Assembly: GCA_036380735.1 (NCBI GenBank)
Contig: DASVEE010000034.1
Coordinates: 1-64,000 of the forward strand
Length of the DNA: 64,000 nt
Source: DASVEE01 sp036380735
GTDB taxonomy: Bacteria; Acidobacteriota; Thermoanaerobaculia; Gp7-AA8
Direction: 5' to 3'
Shown: positions 52,423 through 61,012 of the stretch, one piece after another
Layout of the letters: every line of letters begins with the position of its first letter
How positions within the stretch are numbered: the stretch's first letter is position 1
The notes under the pieces: model-generated
What the model saw: only the letters and a program-made list of their open reading frames with translations
The model's database searches: none
What the model was told of the DNA's origin: nothing
Made by a program: the position numbers and the translations under genes

Positions 52423-54474
52423 ATGATTACACTGAGACAGCGTAAAGTTCTGTTCGCGCTGCTGGCCATCCTGGTCATGTTCGTGGCGTGCAAAGGCGAT
52501 TCGCCGACGGCACCGCCGCCGACGACCGGAGGCGGCACCCCGCCGGGCGGCGGCACTCCGCCGGCATCCGGCGTGAGCATCGCGCTCGCCACGACGAACG
52601 CTACGCCTTTCGTTTCCAGCACGACCACCGTGACGGCCACCGTCACGCAGGGCGGCAATCCGGTTCCCGACGGCACCGCCGTCGAGTTCACGGTGACGGG
52701 GCTCGACTCCGCCATCTTCACGGACACGAATACCGCGGCGACGCTCAAGACGACCGTCAACGGCGTCGCGACGGTCGGCCTGACGGCGAGCGCGCTCGGC
52801 ACGGCGACGGTGAATGCCTTCGTCGGCAACGCCAGCCGCTCGATCACGATCACGTTCGTGCAGCGTCCGACCATCCCGCCGCCGCCCAATACGACCCCGG
52901 TCGTGACGGGCGTCGCGCCGACCACCGGCCGCCCCGCCGGCGGCGAGATCGTCCGCATCACCGGCCGCAACTTCCGCAGCCCGGTCCGCGTCTTCTTCGA
53001 CATCGCCGGCCAGCGCCGTGAGGCACTCGTCCGCAGCGTCACCGAGACCGCGATCGAGGTCTTCACCCCGGCGATCAACCTGACGACCGAGGCGCAGCAG
53101 CAGGCCGCCACGATCATCCTCGTCTTCGATCCGGGCACGGCGAACGAGCTCGAGGTCACGGCCTCGGCGCAGTTCACCTACCAGCTCGACATTCTCACCC
53201 CGGTCGTCACGACCATGAGTCCCTCGACCGGTCCTCTCGAAGGCGGCACGATCAGCACCATCTTCGGCCAGGGCTTCCAGGCTCCGGTGCAGGTCTTCTT
53301 CGGCCTTTCCGACGTGCCTTCGTGGACGCAGGCGCAGGTCGTCGACGTCACGTTCAATCAGATCCGCGTCATCACCCCGGCCGGCCGCGACGTGTCGCCC
53401 TCCGGCAACCTGCCGCTCTCCGGCCCGGTCGACCTCCGCGTCATCAACATCAATTCCAACACGGAGATCATCGCTCCGGACATCTACCGTTACGCGCCGG
53501 GCGTGCAGATCACGGCCGCCGGCCCGACACAGGGACCGTTCACGGGCGGTACCGAAGTGCGCATCGACGGCACGGGCTTCGATGATCCGGTGGCGGTGAC
53601 GATCGCCGGTGTCGCCGCAACCGTCATCCGCGTCAACGGCACGCAGATCCTCGCCAGAACGAGCGGCGTGATTCCGCCGGGCTGCGCCGACGTCCAGGGG
53701 CCGATCGTCGTCACGAACGTCGAGAGCGGCGCAACCGCGTCTGGCCCGACCTTCACGTACATCGTTTCGCCGCCGCTGGTGACCGCCATCAGCGACCGTG
53801 AGCCGAACCCCGGCGATCCGGTCATCGTCACTGTGCTGAATCCGGGAACGGGTCTCAATACGTTCCAGTTCGGCTCTCAGACGCTGTTCCCGACGACCGT
53901 GCTGCTCGCTCCGGACGGCTCGACGGGCGCGTTCACCTTCACCATCCCGACCTCGTTCCGCTTCGCAACGGAAGCGTGCACCACGGGTGGAGTGGCCGGT
54001 GTCCGCAACGTCCCGACGCCGATCGATCTCATCATCACCAACTCGATCACGGACTGCGCAACGACGCTCACCGGCGCGCTCACCATCACGCCGACCGACA
54101 CGTCGTGCGTGATCCCTCCGCCGCCGTCGGCTCAGGTCACGAACCCCGCCGGTCAGTGCCCGGCGGAGCTGGAGCTCGGCTCGACCCCGGTCGGTACGCC
54201 GATCAGCGGCACGATCTCGATCCGCAACACCGCCGCCGGTGGCGCGCAGACGCTGGCGCTCTCGGTGACCGGCAGCAACAACACGCAGTTCACCGTGACG
54301 CCGGCGAACGCCACGGCCGCTCCGGGACAGGTGGCGAATTTCACCGTCACGTACACCCCGACCGGCGCGCCCGCCGCTGACGTCAACGCCCAGATCACTT
54401 TCGGCACCAACGATCCGGCCAATCCGTCGCTCACCGTCTGCGTCGAAGGGACGTCGACGGCGCCCGGTCCCTGA
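52423..54474 (+). CDS. Large lipoprotein with Ig-like and IPT/TIG domains
   Basis: A 683-residue lipoprotein (signal ending VMFVACKGD). A Gly/Pro/Thr linker is followed by a bacterial Ig-like domain (residues about 50-145, with TVTATVTQGGNPVPDGTAV). Three IPT/TIG repeats follow from about 160 to 450 (GVAPTTGRPAGGEIVRITG, MSPSTGPLEGGTISTIFG, AGPTQGPFTGGTEVRIDG). The C-terminal 110 residues resemble an ASH/DUF1573-type beta domain (LELGSTPVGTPISGTISI). It lies directly downstream of pilQ and the small lipoprotein. Surface adhesion or pilus anchoring is plausible. Confidence 0.82.
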   Translation: MITLRQRKVLFALLAILVMFVACKGDSPTAPPPTTGGGTPPGGGTPPASGVSIALATTNATPFVSSTTTVTATVTQGGNPVPDGTAVEFTVTGLDSAIFTDTNTAATLKTTVNGVATVGLTASALGTATVNAFVGNASRSITITFVQRPTIPPPPNTTPVVTGVAPTTGRPAGGEIVRITGRNFRSPVRVFFDIAGQRREALVRSVTETAIEVFTPAINLTTEAQQQAATIILVFDPGTANELEVTASAQFTYQLDILTPVVTTMSPSTGPLEGGTISTIFGQGFQAPVQVFFGLSDVPSWTQAQVVDVTFNQIRVITPAGRDVSPSGNLPLSGPVDLRVININSNTEIIAPDIYRYAPGVQITAAGPTQGPFTGGTEVRIDGTGFDDPVAVTIAGVAATVIRVNGTQILARTSGVIPPGCADVQGPIVVTNVESGATASGPTFTYIVSPPLVTAISDREPNPGDPVIVTVLNPGTGLNTFQFGSQTLFPTTVLLAPDGSTGAFTFTIPTSFRFATEACTTGGVAGVRNVPTPIDLIITNSITDCATTLTGALTITPTDTSCVIPPPPSAQVTNPAGQCPAELELGSTPVGTPISGTISIRNTAAGGAQTLALSVTGSNNTQFTVTPANATAAPGQVANFTVTYTPTGAPAADVNAQITFGTNDPANPSLTVCVEGTSTAPGP

Positions 54475-54503
54475 TCTCCCGGTAGCAACTCCTTTTCAGC
54501 GAG

Positions 54504-54530
54504 CCGCTCCCGCTCACGCGGGAGCGGTTC
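54504..54530 (+). terminator. Terminator-like hairpin after the IPT lipoprotein gene
   Basis: Perfect 10-bp arms (54504-54513 and 54518-54527) with loop TCAC. Only TTC follows, so the U tract is poor and termination may be partial. Confidence 0.6.
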
Positions 54531-54559
54531 GTGTCTGTGGCAGAATTCGAGTTTCAGCA

Positions 54560-55633
54560 ATGGCCCAGCCGGCGAGTCACCCGAAAATCGAAGAGCTCCG
54601 GTTCCGTCTGAAGACGGATCCGAAGAGCCGGCTTTTCTATCCGCTGGCCGAGGAGCTGCGCAAAGCGGGGCAGGTGACGGAGGCCGAATCCGTCCTCCGC
54701 GGCGGTCTCGGCTCCCACCCCACCTATCTCTCCGCGTGGGTCAGCCTCGGGCGCGTCCTCCGCGACCAGAAGAAAGAGGCGGAGGCGGTCGACGCACTGA
54801 ACACCGCGTTGCAGCTCGATCCCGGCAACGTCGTCGCCGCGCGGCTTCTCGCGGACGCTTATCTCGCCCTCGGCGAGAAGGTCGAGGCGATCAAAAAGTA
54901 CAAGCTCGTGCACGCGCTGCTCCCCTCCGATCAGGAGCTCGCCGCATTGATTCATACGATGGAGCGCGAGCTCGGGCCGCCGCCTCCGGTCTTCCAGGAG
55001 CCCGCGCCGGAGCCGCCTCCGGCTGCCATCCCCGAGCCGCAGTCGTACGTCACTCCGGACGAGCCGGAGGACGCGTTCGACGATGCGAGCGGCCGCGTGT
55101 TCGACGAGACCGGCGGCCACATCCTGCTGCACGATCGGCAGGTCGAAGAAGAGACGCGCGACCTCGAGCCGATGTCCGTCGCGCACGAGGAAAGTCCGTT
55201 CGAGGAGCCGGCGACGGAGGCGTACACCGCCGCCTCGCTGGCGATCGAAGCGCCGCTCGGGATGCACGTCGAGCCGGCGCCGCTGACCGCCGAGGTGCCG
55301 ACCCCGGTCCAGGAGCTCCTCCCCGAAGCGGATGCCGCGGAGCCGTTTGGCGGCCCGTTCGCCGCCGACCCCTTCGCCGTCGAGCCTCCGCCGGCCGCTG
55401 CGGCGCCGGAGACCGTCACGAACACCCTGACGATGGCCGACATCTACGAGCGGCAGGGCCTCGTGGCCGAGGCGAGCCATATCTACGAGAACATCCTGGC
55501 GCGCGACCCGGGCAACGAAGCGGTGCGCGCGAAGTTCAACGCGCTCACCGGAGGCGATCCGCGCGTGCGCAAGATCCGGAGACTCGAGGAATGGCTGGCG
55601 AAGGTCTCGCGGCGTGAGGTGGGGAGTGTTTAG
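54560..55633 (+). CDS. Tetratricopeptide-repeat protein
   Basis: A 357-residue cytoplasmic protein. TPR units occupy residues about 10-135 (RLFYPLAEELRKAGQVTEAE, AWVSLGRVLRDQKKEAEAV, AARLLADAYLALGEKVEAI). A long acidic, Pro/Ala/Glu-rich linker (about 140-290) follows. The last part has a helical pair (MADIYERQGLVAEASHIYEN) and a basic end. It overlaps the roadblock gene at its 3' end, suggesting a complex of the two. In other bacteria such pairs serve small GTPases or polarity; that is inference here. Confidence 0.8.
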   Translation: MAQPASHPKIEELRFRLKTDPKSRLFYPLAEELRKAGQVTEAESVLRGGLGSHPTYLSAWVSLGRVLRDQKKEAEAVDALNTALQLDPGNVVAARLLADAYLALGEKVEAIKKYKLVHALLPSDQELAALIHTMERELGPPPPVFQEPAPEPPPAAIPEPQSYVTPDEPEDAFDDASGRVFDETGGHILLHDRQVEEETRDLEPMSVAHEESPFEEPATEAYTAASLAIEAPLGMHVEPAPLTAEVPTPVQELLPEADAAEPFGGPFAADPFAVEPPPAAAAPETVTNTLTMADIYERQGLVAEASHIYENILARDPGNEAVRAKFNALTGGDPRVRKIRRLEEWLAKVSRREVGSV

Positions 55634-55979
55634 AGAAGCGCTCACGGGCGTCATGGAGCGCGTCGACGGCGCCGTGGCCGTCACGCTCATCGGACTCGAC
55701 GGCATCGCCATCGAGACGATCAACCGCGATCACATCCCCCTCGACCTGCTCGGCGCGGAGCTGGGCGGCTTCGTCAAATCGATCCGCGTGTCCAACACAG
55801 ACCTCAACACCGGCGAGGTCCTGCAGTTCTCGCTGGTGACCGAAAAATACGTCACGTTTCTCTCGGCTGTCACGCCCGAGTACTATGTGCTCCTCGTGCT
55901 GCGCCCGGACGGCAACTATGGGCGTGCGCGGTTCGAGCTCGCCAGAGTGAAGCATCTGCTTCGCGATGAGCTGATCTGA
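55626..55979 (+). CDS. Roadblock/LC7-domain protein
   Basis: A 117-residue single-domain protein of the roadblock/LC7 (MglB-like) fold: VAVTLIGLDGIAIETI, then GAELGGFVKSIRVSNTDLN, VTEKYVTFLSAVTPEYY and VLLVLRPDGNYGRARFEL. GTG 55626 has GAGGTGGGG upstream; GTG 55614 is an alternative. It overlaps the TPR gene by 8 bases. Roadblock proteins often act as GTPase-activating partners of Ras-like proteins such as MglA, but no such GTPase is in the window. Confidence 0.82.
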   Translation: MFREALTGVMERVDGAVAVTLIGLDGIAIETINRDHIPLDLLGAELGGFVKSIRVSNTDLNTGEVLQFSLVTEKYVTFLSAVTPEYYVLLVLRPDGNYGRARFELARVKHLLRDELI

Positions 55980-55993
55980 GAGAGGTAGCGAAC

Positions 55994-56479
<486 letters not shown>

Positions 56480-56490
56480 CCGCCGCACAC

Positions 56491-56575
56491 CCGTTTTCGG
56501 TTTTCGGTTGTTGGTTTTCGGTGTACGCGCCGTGAAACTCCGACCGACAACCGACAACCAAAAACCGAAAACCGA
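56491..56575. repeat. GGTTKTY 7-bp inverted repeat element abutting accC
   Basis: The left arm 56491-56521 has units GTTTTC, GGTTTTC, GGTTGTT, GGTTTTC. The right arm 56544-56575 is its complement (ACCGACAACC onward, ending AAAACCGA). It ends at the base before the accC ATG, so it takes the place of any ribosome binding site. The spacer is about 22 bases. Confidence 0.92.
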
Positions 56576-57925
56576 ATGATCACCAAAGTACTGATCGCCA
56601 ACCGCGGAGAGATCGCTCTCCGCATCATTGCCGCCTGCAAGGAAATGGGGCTCAAGACGGTCGCCGTGCATTCGGAGGCCGATCGCGACTCGCTGCACGT
56701 GCGCTATGCCGACGATGACGTCTGCATCGGACCGGCCGCGTCGAAGCAGAGCTACCTCTCGATCTCCAGCATCATCGCCGCCGCCGAGATCACCGGCGCC
56801 GATGCCATCCATCCCGGCTACGGCTTCCTCTCCGAGAACTCCCATTTTGCCGAGATCGTGGGGGAGTGCCAGCTCACCTTCATCGGCCCCACCCCTGAAT
56901 CGATCCGCCTCATGGGCAATAAGTCGGTCGCGCGCGAGACGGCGAAGAAGGCCGGCGTGCCGATCGTCCCCGGCAGCGACGGTCCGGTCACCAGCATCGA
57001 AGAGGCGATGGACGTCGCCCGTGCGATCGGTTTCCCCGTGATCCTCAAGGCCTCGGCTGGCGGCGGCGGGCGCGGGATGCGCATCGTCTGGAACGACGTC
57101 GACCTACAGAACGCCTACGACACCGCGCGCAACGAGGCGGAGCGCGCCTTCGGCGATGCCGCCGTCTATCTCGAGAAGTACCTCGAGCGGCCGCGCCACA
57201 TCGAGATCCAGGTCTTCGGCGACACCCACGGCCGCGTCGTCGCCTTGGGCGAGCGCGAATGCTCCATCCAGCGCCGCCACCAGAAACTCATCGAGGAGTC
57301 GCCGTCGCCGGCCCTGACCCCCGAGCTGCGCAAGCGGATGGAAGAAGCGGCCGTGCGGTTGTGCAAGGCCGTCGACTACGTCAACGCCGGCACCATCGAG
57401 TTCCTCTTCCAGGACGGCGAGTTCTACTTCATGGAAATGAACACGCGCATCCAGGTCGAGCACCCCGTGACCGAGGAAGTCACCGGCATCGATCTCGTGA
57501 AGGAGCAGATCCGGGTGGCCGCCGGCGAGCACCTGTCCGTGCCGCAGGGTGAGTTCCGCCTGCGCGGCCACGCCATGGAGTTCCGCGTGAACGCCGAGGA
57601 TCCGGTGACGTTCGCGCCGCACCCGGGCAAGATCCGCGAGCTGCACCTCCCCGGCGGTCCGGGCGTGCGCGTCGATACGCACGTCTACCGCGACTACGTC
57701 GTCCCGCCGCATTACGACTCGCTGATCGCGAAGCTGATCGTGCGCGGCAAGGACCGTATGGAGACGATCGCCCGGGCCAAACGCGCGCTCGAGCAGTTCG
57801 TCGTCGAAGGCGTCAAGACGACGATCCCCCTCCATCGCGCCGTGCTCAACGACCCCCGCTTCGTCAGCGGAGACATCTCCACCAGGTTCATGGAGAGCTT
57901 CTCGTTCGACGGCGTCGGACGATAA
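56576..57925 (+). CDS. accC: Biotin carboxylase of acetyl-CoA carboxylase
   Basis: A 449-residue ATP-grasp enzyme that carboxylates the biotin on AccB. Motifs: KVLIANRGEIALRIIAACKE at the N-terminus, HPGYGFLSENSHFAEI, the ATP-grasp glycine loop KASAGGGGRGMRIV, and FLFQDGEFYFMEMNTRIQVE with the metal-binding Glu residues. RHIEIQVFGDTHGRVVAL and ECSIQRRHQKLIEESPS complete the family pattern. No Shine-Dalgarno is present because the preceding repeat runs up to the ATG. Confidence 0.97.
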   Translation: MITKVLIANRGEIALRIIAACKEMGLKTVAVHSEADRDSLHVRYADDDVCIGPAASKQSYLSISSIIAAAEITGADAIHPGYGFLSENSHFAEIVGECQLTFIGPTPESIRLMGNKSVARETAKKAGVPIVPGSDGPVTSIEEAMDVARAIGFPVILKASAGGGGRGMRIVWNDVDLQNAYDTARNEAERAFGDAAVYLEKYLERPRHIEIQVFGDTHGRVVALGERECSIQRRHQKLIEESPSPALTPELRKRMEEAAVRLCKAVDYVNAGTIEFLFQDGEFYFMEMNTRIQVEHPVTEEVTGIDLVKEQIRVAAGEHLSVPQGEFRLRGHAMEFRVNAEDPVTFAPHPGKIRELHLPGGPGVRVDTHVYRDYVVPPHYDSLIAKLIVRGKDRMETIARAKRALEQFVVEGVKTTIPLHRAVLNDPRFVSGDISTRFMESFSFDGVGR

Positions 57926-57965
57926 ACCCCGGCCTCTGAGTCACTTCAGCGTCGAGATCGCGTAT

Positions 57966-58300
57966 CTCGACGTTGGAGTCCGTCCATCCCGACGTTGAGG
58001 TCCGCCCACCTCAACGTTGAAGTCCGCGACCCCAACGTTGAAGTCCCACGACCCCAACGTTGGAGTGCGCGACTCCAACGTTGAAGTCCGCGACTCCAAC
58101 GTTGAAGTCCCACGACCCCAACGTTGAAGTGCGCGACTCCAACGTTGAAGTGCGCGACTCCAACGCTGAAGTCCGCGACTCCAACGTTGAAGTCCCGCGA
58201 CCCCAACGTTGAAGCCCGCGACCCCAACGTTGAAGTCCCGCGACCCCAACGTTGAAGTCCGCGACCCCAACGTCGAGGTCCGTGATCCCGACGTTGGGAT
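57966..58300. repeat. 21-22-bp tandem array with AACGTT palindromes
   Basis: About 16 copies of CAACGTTGAAGTCCGCGACTC, each 21 or 22 bp, fill most of the 445-base gap between accC and aroK. The core CAACGTTG is a perfect 8-bp palindrome; outer copies vary as GACGTTG. The 21-bp period keeps cores on one face of the helix. There are no unique spacers. Open frames on both strands give heptapeptide repeats, but no start site supports translation. Confidence 0.95.
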
Positions 58301-58370
58301 CGTCGTTTCCCAACATTCCCACAGCCGAAACGGCAAATCGTCAGACGTAACGGTTATGCTTGTCCGGCAG

Positions 58371-58913
58371 ATGAAGATCTACATGGTCGGGTTCATGGGT
58401 GCCGGAAAGACGACCATCGGGCGTGAGCTGGCGGCGCGGATCGACGCCCCCTTCTTCGACCTGGACGAGCTGATCGAAGCCGCGGAGAAGATGACGATCA
58501 AGAACGTGTTCGCCCAGTTCGGCGAGCCGCACTTCCGCAAGCGGGAGCGCGATCTGCTGCGCTCGACGAAATATCTCGACGCGGCCGTGGTCGCCACCGG
58601 CGGCGGCACCTTCACCTTCGACGAAAACATCCAATTCATTCAGTCGGAAGGACTTTCGGTGTATCTATCGGCCCCGTATGCGCTCCTGCGGGCGCGCATC
58701 GCGGAGAAGGCCGGCGACCGTCCGCTCTTTCGCGACGACCTCTCCACCCACGAGTTGTACGCAAATCGCATCCGCTATTACCGAATGTCCGACATCACCC
58801 TCGAAATCCGCGAAGAAGAGACGCCCAACGAGATCGTCGAGCGGCTGCTGCTCGAGCTGCCGAAGAGCGTCCTCGAATCGGCACGCCGCTCCACCGGAGG
58901 GCGCCGCGCGTGA
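58371..58913 (+). CDS. aroK: Shikimate kinase
   Basis: A 180-residue kinase that phosphorylates shikimate in aromatic amino acid synthesis. Walker A is GFMGAGKTTIGRELA, followed by FFDLDELIE (shikimate-binding Asp), FGEPHFRKRERDLL and the glycine motif VVATGGGTFTF. The lid contains GDRPLFRDD. I chose ATG 58371, because ATG 58356 lies within a possible -10 (TATGCT). The frame also opens into the tandem array, which is not coding. It overlaps the phosphoesterase gene (GTGA). Confidence 0.93.
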   Translation: MKIYMVGFMGAGKTTIGRELAARIDAPFFDLDELIEAAEKMTIKNVFAQFGEPHFRKRERDLLRSTKYLDAAVVATGGGTFTFDENIQFIQSEGLSVYLSAPYALLRARIAEKAGDRPLFRDDLSTHELYANRIRYYRMSDITLEIREEETPNEIVERLLLELPKSVLESARRSTGGRRA

Positions 58914-59650
58914 GGGCACTCGTCGTCAGCGACCTCCACTCGAACCTCGAAGCCCTCCGCGCGGTCCTCAACCACGTCCGCCGCAAGAAGTTCGACCACG
59001 TCATCTGCCTCGGCGACTTCGTCGGCTACGGCGCGCAGCCGAACCAGGTCCTCGACCTCATGCGCGGCGTCCGCGCGAAGAAGGTGTTCATCCGCGGCAA
59101 CCACGACCGCGTGGCGGCCGGCCTCGACGACGGCAGCGGCTTCAACTCGGCCGCGAAGTACGCGGCGCTCTGGACGCGCGACCACCTCAGCGCCCCGAAC
59201 CGCCACTTCCTCCGCGAGCTGCCGTTAGGGCCGCTCGAATACCGCGAAGCGCTGCTCTGCCACGGCTCCCCGCACGACGAGGACGAATACGTCTTCAACG
59301 AGTACCACGCGGCGCAGGTCCTGGCCGTCTACAACGCCCCGGTCATCCTCTACGGCCACACGCACCTGCCGGTGGTCTTCTCCATGGACAACGAGTTCCG
59401 CGTCGGCGGCTGGTCCGTGCGAGGGGAGGCCATCATCCGCCTCGACCGCACCCGACGCTACCTCATCAACCCCGGCTCCGTCGGCCAGCCCCGCGACCGC
59501 AACCCCCACGCCTCCTTCATGATCTTCGACTCCACCAAGATGACCGTGCAGTTCTTCCGCGTGGAGTACGACATCGGCAAGACCCAATCGTCGATTTTGA
59601 AGGCCGGGTTGCCCCCCATCCTGGCAGAACGTCTGTCGCACGGGACGTAG
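58910..59650 (+). CDS. Calcineurin-like metallophosphoesterase (YfcE/MJ0936 type)
   Basis: A 246-residue cytoplasmic phosphodiesterase starting at GTG. The metal site follows the family order: VVSDLHSNLEALRAVL, CLGDFVGYGAQPN, FIRGNHDRVA, LCHGSPHDED and LYGHTHLPVVF. INPGSVGQPRDRNPHASF closes the fold. The substrate is unknown. Coupled to aroK by overlap; a 9-bp element starts at its stop. Confidence 0.92.
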   Translation: MRALVVSDLHSNLEALRAVLNHVRRKKFDHVICLGDFVGYGAQPNQVLDLMRGVRAKKVFIRGNHDRVAAGLDDGSGFNSAAKYAALWTRDHLSAPNRHFLRELPLGPLEYREALLCHGSPHDEDEYVFNEYHAAQVLAVYNAPVILYGHTHLPVVFSMDNEFRVGGWSVRGEAIIRLDRTRRYLINPGSVGQPRDRNPHASFMIFDSTKMTVQFFRVEYDIGKTQSSILKAGLPPILAERLSHGT

Positions 59651-59747
59651 AGGGACGATCGGACAAATAGGACCTATGGGACGGATAGGACCTATGGGAC
59701 GCACCCGCGCTCGGGTGGGCGGGGTTCTATTCGTCCTATCGTTCCCT
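59648..59747. repeat. 9-bp inverted repeat element between convergent genes
   Basis: The left arm starts at the phosphoesterase stop (GTAGAGGGACGATCGGAC) and runs to 59700. The spacer GCACCCGCGCTCGGGTGGGC is itself partly palindromic. The right arm 59724-59747 ends CCTATCGTTCCC and contains the last codons and stop of the zeta-like gene. Confidence 0.88.
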
Positions 59748-60392
59748 ATCATCGCCTCGCGCAAGTTGCAGTGCCGCGGCGACGATCGGCTTCGCCCATT
59801 CGGGAGTCGCCTCGAGCTGTTCGACCGCTGTTGCCGACGGGTAGATGACGGAACCGCGATCCCAGTGCAGGAGGAGTGTGGGAGCAGGGATTTTTCCGCC
59901 GACGGCGCGCTCCGCGCTGTTATCGAAGAGGCGCAACTCTGTGAGGTATGCCTTCAGCGCAATCAGGTTGCGACGCGCGCCATCCCACCGTTCGCGGATC
60001 TTTTCCTCGGGAATGTCGTGACCGCCGGCCGCGACGCGTGCGCGGACTCGTGCGATGTGCTGCTCGACCGTCGCGACGCCGACGTACCACATACGAACGT
60101 CGAAGCCGGTGAGGGCCGCCTGGGCGATGAGGCGCGCGATCGTCCTGCCGCCGAGCGTCGTTTCGAAGGCGTGACTGGTGCGCTCTCGGATGGCGTTTTC
60201 GAGAAGCAGGCGCCCCTCGTTCCATGCGCGCGCATTCGCCTCCTCGACGGGACAGCCGAGGACCGCACGAATGCGGGACGCCGCTTCATCGGGGTTGAAA
60301 TAGTCGAGGCTCCGGCTGCGAAGCGTCGCGCCGCCCACTGAGCTCTTGCCGGCCCCGTTCACGCCGGCCAGAACAAAGAGAACCGGCTTCAC
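59736..60392 (-). CDS. Zeta toxin-like P-loop kinase
   Basis: A 218-residue P-loop protein. Walker A is LAGVNGAGKSSVGG; FNPDEAASRI and FETTLGGRTIARLIAQA match zeta-type toxins and related kinases, which phosphorylate UDP-N-acetylglucosamine and block wall synthesis. VATVEQHIARVRARVAAGGHDIP is the usual late region. It starts at GTG overlapping the antitoxin stop (GTGA). The final residues and TAG stop are encoded by the edge of the repeat element. Confidence 0.85.
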   Translation of the reverse strand: MKPVLFVLAGVNGAGKSSVGGATLRSRSLDYFNPDEAASRIRAVLGCPVEEANARAWNEGRLLLENAIRERTSHAFETTLGGRTIARLIAQAALTGFDVRMWYVGVATVEQHIARVRARVAAGGHDIPEEKIRERWDGARRNLIALKAYLTELRLFDNSAERAVGGKIPAPTLLLHWDRGSVIYPSATAVEQLEATPEWAKPIVAAALQLARGDDRER

Positions 60393-60742
60393 TCGTCGTC
60401 GTCGGCCGCCGCGTTTGCGGCGTCGGCAAGGTCCTGCGGGCTGGCCGCGAACACCTCGCGCAGGCGATCGGCGCCGCCGTCCGTGCGGAGCGCGGCAAGC
60501 TCGCGGTTGAAGTCCTCACGCAGCCGCTGCAGCGGATCGTTCGCACGCGCTGCCGCCTGAAGTTGCGCGTACCGCTGCGCCGACATCACGACGGCCTCAG
60601 GGCGGTTGTAGTTCGTCACGATCACTTCGCGCTCGCGCGCCTCTTCCACGATGGCGCGCCAGTTGGACTTCACGTCCGACGCTGGCCGCGTCGTGTGTTT
60701 CCCCGCGATTGCTTCGAGTTCTCTCACGCTGAAGTCAGTCAT
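60389..60742 (-). CDS. Antitoxin-like protein paired with the zeta-like toxin
   Basis: A 117-residue acidic protein. The N-terminal half resembles Phd/YefM antitoxins: NWRAIVEEAREREVIVTNY, then NRPEAVVMSAQRYAQLQ. The C-terminal half is helical and acidic, ending in Asp/Glu. ATG 60742 follows GAGGTG closely; GTG 60748 is an alternative. Its order, antitoxin first with overlap, is that of a toxin-antitoxin operon, although zeta toxins are usually paired with epsilon-type antitoxins. Confidence 0.78.
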   Translation of the reverse strand: MTDFSVRELEAIAGKHTTRPASDVKSNWRAIVEEAREREVIVTNYNRPEAVVMSAQRYAQLQAAARANDPLQRLREDFNRELAALRTDGGADRLREVFAASPQDLADAANAAADDDE

Positions 60743-61012
60743 GTACACCTCATGAGAACGGTGTCGGAATCGGCGAATTTCCCAACTTTCCCAACTTGGA
60801 CATCCTAACAGCGTTCCTCGGTGGTCCGCCTTCCTCCCAGGAATCCCTGCGCGTCGTCACCCGTTTCGGACGCACGCTCCTCATTCGAGGACACGCGCTG
60901 TACGCACCGCCGCCTTCATTCGACGTAAGTCACTGAATTCATTAGCGGAATACTCATCCGTGCCGTGGCACGTCGCCCGCACCGGAGGTGGTCGTTGTCA
61001 GGAGAGATCCCA

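Noticed and set aside
57966..58300. CRISPR-like array or coding repeat protein
   Set aside because: No spacers, no cas genes, no start codon with a ribosome binding site, and unit lengths of 21 and 22 break the frame.
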